DNA from: Nitriliruptoraceae bacterium
GTDB taxonomy: Bacteria > Actinomycetota > Nitriliruptoria > Nitriliruptorales > Nitriliruptoraceae
NCBI GenBank assembly: GCA_007121785.1
Contig: SKJX01000245.1
Coordinates: forward strand, 1 to 32,229
Length of the DNA: 32,229 bases
Direction of reading: 5' to 3'
Positions 31,958 through 32,229 of this stretch are shown one piece after another (within the stretch, counting starts at the first letter, position 1; each line of letters starts with the position of its first letter). The translations under genes were made by a program, and so were the position numbers. The notes beneath the pieces are model-generated. The model worked only from the letters and a program-made list of their open reading frames with translations. It made no database searches and had not been told where the DNA came from.

Positions 31958-32229
31958 TCAGCCGCGAGCGCGTGCGCGTCGCGACCGCACCGCCTTGTGG
32001 ATCTCGCTGACCAGCACGACCGCGACCGCGACGACGGCGATCCGCCACCAACCTGGTCCGGTGACCGGCTCGATCTGCAGCACCGTCTGGGTCGGGCCCC
32101 AGTAGCTCGCGCTGATGTGGATCGTCAGGGCGAAGATCGTGGCGATCAGCAGGAACCGGTTGCCGCGCACGTGGGTCAGCACGATCGAGCGGTACTCGGA
32201 GCGTGCGTTGTACACGTGGGCGGCCATCG
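31958..32229 (-). CDS. Cation-transporting P-type ATPase, C-terminal end (partial)
   Basis: Only the last about 90 residues are in the window; the gene continues past 32229. VYNARSEYRSI, then RGNRFLLIATIFALTIHISA, and TVLQIEPVTGPGWWRI are typical of the final transmembrane helices (Cation_ATPase_C) of P2-type calcium or other cation pumps, ending in a basic tail. The asparagine-arginine-serine motif between helices is characteristic of this family. The transported ion cannot be told from this fragment. Confidence 0.8.
   Translation of the reverse strand, partial: MAAHVYNARSEYRSIVLTHVRGNRFLLIATIFALTIHISASYWGPTQTVLQIEPVTGPGWWRIAVVAVAVVLVSEIHKAVRSRRARARG

Noticed and set aside
1-32229. CRISPR arrays, tRNA or rRNA genes, insertion sequences and integrase sites
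   Set aside because: I looked for regular spaced repeats, cloverleaf-like stretches, transposase motifs and terminal repeats and found none that held up.

Overview
The window is high-GC DNA (roughly 70% by eye) with actinobacterial features: GTG starts, short 4-nt ATGA/GTGA overlaps, strong GGAGG Shine-Dalgarno (SD) sites, a NarL-type two-component pair, a MoxR/DUF58/DUF4129 cluster and a GntR/ROK/sugar-ABC locus. Many exported proteins are rich in Asp and Glu, as in salt-adapted or deep-branching actinobacteria of the Nitriliruptor/Egibacter kind. That placement is inferred from protein style, not from a marker gene. No rRNA, tRNA, CRISPR array, insertion sequence or replication origin was seen.

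Layout. 190-2832 (-) encodes an exported penicillin-acylase-family amidohydrolase. 3376-4046 (-) is a VapBC-type toxin-antitoxin pair with an operator-like inverted repeat and an apparently leaderless promoter. 4084-4889 has no convincing gene, but holds a near-consensus promoter and a long structured leader before an exported LVIVD-repeat protein (4890-6431), which is followed by a strong terminator hairpin. 6521-6750 keeps a decayed short-chain dehydrogenase fragment. 6992-8943 (-) is a sensor kinase/LuxR response regulator pair flanked by two small secreted-peptide or lipoprotein genes. 9503-15239 (-) carries three alpha/beta hydrolases in a row: a secreted 1030-aa S15/CocE-like enzyme with a PKD-like tail, a DLH-like hydrolase, and a hydrolase fused to a regulator-type C-terminal domain. 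15389-16954 encodes small envelope or unknown proteins (DUF2905, TIMP/NTR-like, DUF302). 17166-19013 is an S-layer-anchored GHL10 glycosidase, and 19038-20159 a DUF2804 protein.

20197-21318 is a pseudouridine-5'-phosphate glycosidase whose 3' end runs into an out-of-frame remnant of a PfkB-type kinase. This looks like the scar of a collapsed psuG-psuK locus. 21360-28217 is a sugar locus: a GntR regulator and ROK kinase-like protein are transcribed divergently from an operon of NagB-like isomerase/deaminase, ABC solute-binding lipoprotein, two permeases and a bicupin. The NagB-like protein has Ala where NagB has its ring-opening Glu, the ROK protein lacks the zinc motif, and there is no NagA and no ABC ATPase. 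The substrate is therefore probably not plain GlcNAc. An 11-bp terminator hairpin separates this operon from the convergent MoxR-DUF58-DUF4129 operon (28327-31926, -). The window ends inside the 3' end of a cation P-type ATPase gene (31958 onward, -).

The best candidates for something undescribed are the sugar locus with its altered NagB/ROK enzymes and bicupin, the hydrolase-regulator fusion at 13800, and the psuG-kinase scar.
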